Part shown: piece by piece, positions 61,144-64,000 of the stretch
How the letters are laid out: every line of letters begins with the position of its first letter
How positions within the stretch are numbered: position 1 is the first letter of the stretch
DNA from: Botryotinia globosa
Taxonomy: Eukaryota > Ascomycota > Leotiomycetes > Helotiales > Sclerotiniaceae
NCBI GenBank assembly: GCA_014898425.1
Contig: RCSZ01000010.1
Span: forward strand, 124,001 to 188,000
DNA length: 64,000 nucleotides
Direction of reading: 5' to 3'
Translations under genes and position numbers: made by a program
The notes under the pieces: generated by a model
The model's input: only the letters and a program-made list of their open reading frames with translations
What the model was told of the DNA's origin: nothing
The model's database searches: none

Positions 61144-61494
61144 AAATTTATTCTTGTATATATTCAAGGGATCAACAAAACCTTAGAATATATAAAAAAG
61201 GCAGGGTATTCAATTAGAGCGAAATCCAAATGATGTTTCAACGATATAAAAATTATAGAGTACATTATAGGATTTGAAGGGTGAACTTTACAATAATCAA
61301 AAATCGCTCGGATTATAAACTAACCTAAACCCAAGGATATTACAAAGGTTTATATATTTTTAAATGTATATATATACTACTACATCTAAATCAAATAATT
61401 TGCTTAAAAAATCGAATTATTATATTATTTATTGAAAAAAGATTGAAAATTTATATAAACAAGAGAATAGAAAAACACTATAAATCTGTTAAAG

Positions 61495-61920
61495 GCTAAA
61501 CTAATTAAATCTTCTGCCTTAATATCATTAAACTATAGAGATGTTTTAATAATTGGAATGATTATCTTAAATATAGATATTAATCTCGATGGTTGAGATA
61601 CAATATTAAATTAAGAATTTAACAGTAAACACACAATAACTAAATTCAAAAATAGACTTTGAAACGATACAAAAAAGAATTACAATACTACAAAAAAAGA
61701 ATACAGAAAAATATTCAAGGTTCTTTAGAAATATAAATACAATTTGTATAGAATACATTTTATTCTTGAGACTGATATTAAAATTCTCATTGCTCAATTG
61801 AATAAAACAGTAATAGATCTTTCAAAAGTTTTAATAACAAAATGGATTGTGTAGATCAGACTTTTTGATTTCGAAGTTTGATATATAAAAAGAATAATAT
61901 ATACTATAACAAATAAACTC
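61495..61920 (+). pseudogene. RNase H remnant of element B
   Basis: Reads SSALISLNYRDVLIIG, ILNIDINLDG, KYRKIFKVL, LETDIKILIAQLNKTVIDLS and ITKWIV-stop-IRLFDFEV-stop-YI. The two stops stand where the family has Trp and Arg. The order and spacing match the gypsy RNase H domain. Confidence 0.75.
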
Positions 61921-62689
61921 TCTTGTAAATTAAATATTTTTACAAAACTTTAGTAAAAAAAAACTTAAAAAGATAATATTAACGAATAGATTGTTAACAA
62001 ACTCAATAATATTCAAAATATCCTTGTTTTATATAATTTTGTTAAATTTGAGTAAAATTATATATTGAATTTAATATATAATAAAAAAAATTAAGAAATA
62101 ACTAGATATCTAGCTTTATTATAAAAATCTGAGGATATAACAAAAAAGGTTTTCAAAAACTTTAAGAAAAAAGCTCTCAGATTTTATATTCGCAATGATT
62201 ATTTTTTCAAGATTGGTATAAAGTATTTACTTTCTAAAAAAATGATCGATAATAAGATGGAATAAATTGCCCTTATCAATAACCTATATAAAGCCTACAG
62301 TTATAAAGGAATAAAAAGTATTTTCGATAAGGTATCGTAATTATACTATTAAACAAAGATATACAATATTATCAAGAAATTTGTTAATTCCTGTTCAAAT
62401 TATTAATTACAATAATCAAACCTCCAGAAAGAACTTTTATATTCGATATAAATAAGTATATATTAGTAAAAATATAGATTAGATATTATATATATATCCC
62501 CAGATAATAACTACAAATATCTGGTATTTTTTAAAAATAATCTATCAGGATAAATAAAAAGGAAAGCTCTTCGAAATATAATTTTATAAATAATAATTGT
62601 TTTTATATAGTTTATTATTTGTTATCATTCCATTTTTAATAAAATTTTGATAAATAGTGGTTTAAAGAATAAAATATATATAATGTATT

Positions 62690-63000
62690 TTTTAAAAAAA
62701 TATAATATTCAATAGATGTAAATCTTTACATACAACTCTAAAATAAACAGTCAAATTAAACGAGGTTACAGATCTATTACTAATAAATTGTTTAAAATAA
62801 TGAATAGAAAAGAAGGATAATTGAAATACCTTGATATAATATTATTTATTGATAAGGTTACAATACACTGATTGATTAATCTTATCCCATTTTATATAAT
62901 CTATAACTACTATTCGATACTATTTATCGAAACAAAATTTTATATCTAGAGAATTCTTAATTAGAAATCAATAATAATCCAAATAAATTTACTAATATTA
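62690..63000 (+). pseudogene. Integrase core remnant of element B
   Basis: Reads YNSKINSQIKRGYRSITNKL, YLDIILFIDKVTIH and PFYIIYNYYSILFIETKFYI in order. These match the late part of a retroviral-type integrase core (the YNSQANG-ERGH and PFELVYG-LPIE motifs). The catalytic Glu near ERGH is replaced by Lys (IKRG), a G-to-A change. Confidence 0.7.
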
Positions 63001-64000
63001 CACCTTTGATAATTAGAAATGTATAATATTAATATAAAAGAAATTATATTTTGTAAAAAACATTATCGTTTGAATAAGAAAGAGTATTTCGATAAGGATA
63101 ATAATATAACAAACAAAAATATCAATTCAGGAGATATTATATTTCAATATAATCTATAATCAAAAATTGATATATTGTATGAAAAAAAACTTATATATCA
63201 ATAACTTAAGTTATATTGAGTAGTAATTGCAAATTCTGATAAGAGTATTTATATCTTAAAAAAAATAAATAGAATCTTAATTAATAAAACCTATTTAGAA
63301 TCTTGTTTTAAAAAATTTATAAAAAGGGAAAAGGAATATTTATCAATTTCAAATAATAATATTAAAGGAAATGACAACTAATTAGATTACAAAGATTTAT
63401 TGAAAGTATTATTAGAACTGCAAAGATTTAATTGTATAAATCAATATTTTAATAATTCGAAAATAATAATTGATTATATACAAACAAATAATATATTGAA
63501 ATTCTTGGATACAATTTCAAAAAATGTTTATTATATATTTATAAAAATCCTAATTATCAGTTTAATAATAAAAACAGTATTTTTCCTTATATAATAAAAA
63601 GAATAATTATTTATAAAATTTCTTTAATAGAAAAAAGTATTTACCTATCTTTATTTGGAAAAATAATTTTTCTTTTTTCTTTTTTTTTTTTCAAAAATCA
63701 TTTTTTACATTTTTTTTCTTAATATTATAAAATAAAAAAAACTGTTTATAAGATAAAGATACTTTTTTTTTCTTTTCCAAACATTTTTATTAATCTATAA
63801 TTCTTTTATTCTTTTTATTACTTTCTTTTCTAATCATTTTAACATTTCAATCTTTTATTATTATATACAAAATGATTTCCTTTTATATTTCCTTAAATAG
63901 TCCGTATAATTTTGCTAAATTTTAATAAAATTATTTTTCTTAAAAAACTCTTTCAAAATGTTTAAACAATTTAATAATGAATTGGATTATATTATATAAT

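Larger units (their letters stand above)
50381..64000. other. AT-rich, RIP-like transposon block
   Basis: About 13.6 kb of very low GC DNA with very few C or G outside short islands (about 51.62-51.84 and 56.46-56.66 kb). Where proteins can still be aligned by eye, Trp, Arg and Gln codons have become stops and Asp has become Asn, the products of C-to-T and G-to-A change. This is the pattern of repeat-induced point mutation in ascomycetes. Small frames here are chance or remnants. The block continues past the window end. Confidence 0.9.
56464..64000 (+). mobile_element. Ty3/gypsy retroelement B, nested in element A, runs off the window
   Basis: The order on the plus strand is LTR-like start (56464), unreadable gag zone (57.1-59.3 kb), protease-like frame (59.6-60.0), reverse transcriptase (60.65-61.14), RNase H (61.5-61.9) and integrase (62.7-63.0). 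It begins exactly where element A's RT-RNase H sequence is interrupted, so B inserted into A. Its RNase H has the form IAQLN ... DLSKVLIT-K-W, typical of a different gypsy lineage from A. Many stops make it inactive. The 3' LTR would lie beyond the window. Confidence 0.75.

Noticed and set aside
50381..64000. Mitochondrial DNA or a mitochondrial insert, because of the extreme AT content
   Set aside because: Ordered Ty3/gypsy RT, RNase H and integrase blocks with transition-type stops explain it; no mitochondrial gene or tRNA seen.

Overview
The window is nuclear DNA of a filamentous ascomycete. The evidence is short GT-AG introns (mostly 45-60 nt), secreted plant-polymer enzymes, two hydrophobins, a chromatin assembly factor subunit, and a block of very AT-rich, heavily mutated retroelement DNA. 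Gene types and protein style suggest Leotiomycetes/Helotiales (Sclerotinia/Botrytis-like), but that is inference; no marker gene fixes the species.

Layout. 0-1.7 kb: broken gene of an uncharacterised fungal family (minus). 1.7-6 kb: gene-free, with microsatellites and two copies of a small inverted-repeat element. 6.0-7.2 kb: secreted tyrosinase-like gene with one frameshift. 8.3-13.4 kb: intact five-exon ABC-C (MRP-type) transporter (minus). 13.4-17.8 kb: gene-free and rich in simple repeats, including about 270 bp of (TTTA)n. 17.85-20.28 kb: CAF-1 middle subunit (Cac2), five exons. 21.3-21.9 kb: hydrophobin. 24.1-26.7 kb: decayed sterol-glucosyltransferase-like gene (minus). 28.5-29.4 kb: RTA1-like membrane protein. 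30.5-31.6 kb: AA9 lytic polysaccharide monooxygenase with CBM1. 33.0-34.4 kb: broken GH12 endoglucanase (minus). 35.5-36.3 kb: secreted histidine phosphatase (minus). 36.9-37.5 kb: remnant of an oligopeptide transporter (minus). 40.7-41.3 kb: two nested inverted-repeat elements. 42.0-42.4 kb: class II hydrophobin. 43.9-44.6 kb: intact precursor with eight near-identical Kex2-flanked peptide repeats (minus), the most interesting gene here. 47.8-48.8 kb: damaged short-chain dehydrogenase. From about 50.4 kb to the end: AT-rich DNA made of two nested Ty3/gypsy elements from different lineages, both full of stops of the kind made by repeat-induced point mutation (RIP).

How it fits together. The left part carries a housekeeping chromatin gene and an intact transporter. 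From about 24 kb to the AT-rich block, intact secreted or surface genes (AA9, hydrophobin, repeat peptide precursor, phosphatase) alternate with genes that have stops, frameshifts or truncations. This looks like an accessory region under weak selection beside a RIP-mutated transposon block. Some single-base frameshifts lie in short homopolymers and could be assembly errors; the stop codons and truncations are harder to explain that way. Exon models were made by eye; for intact multi-exon genes the summed exon lengths are divisible by three, which supports them.
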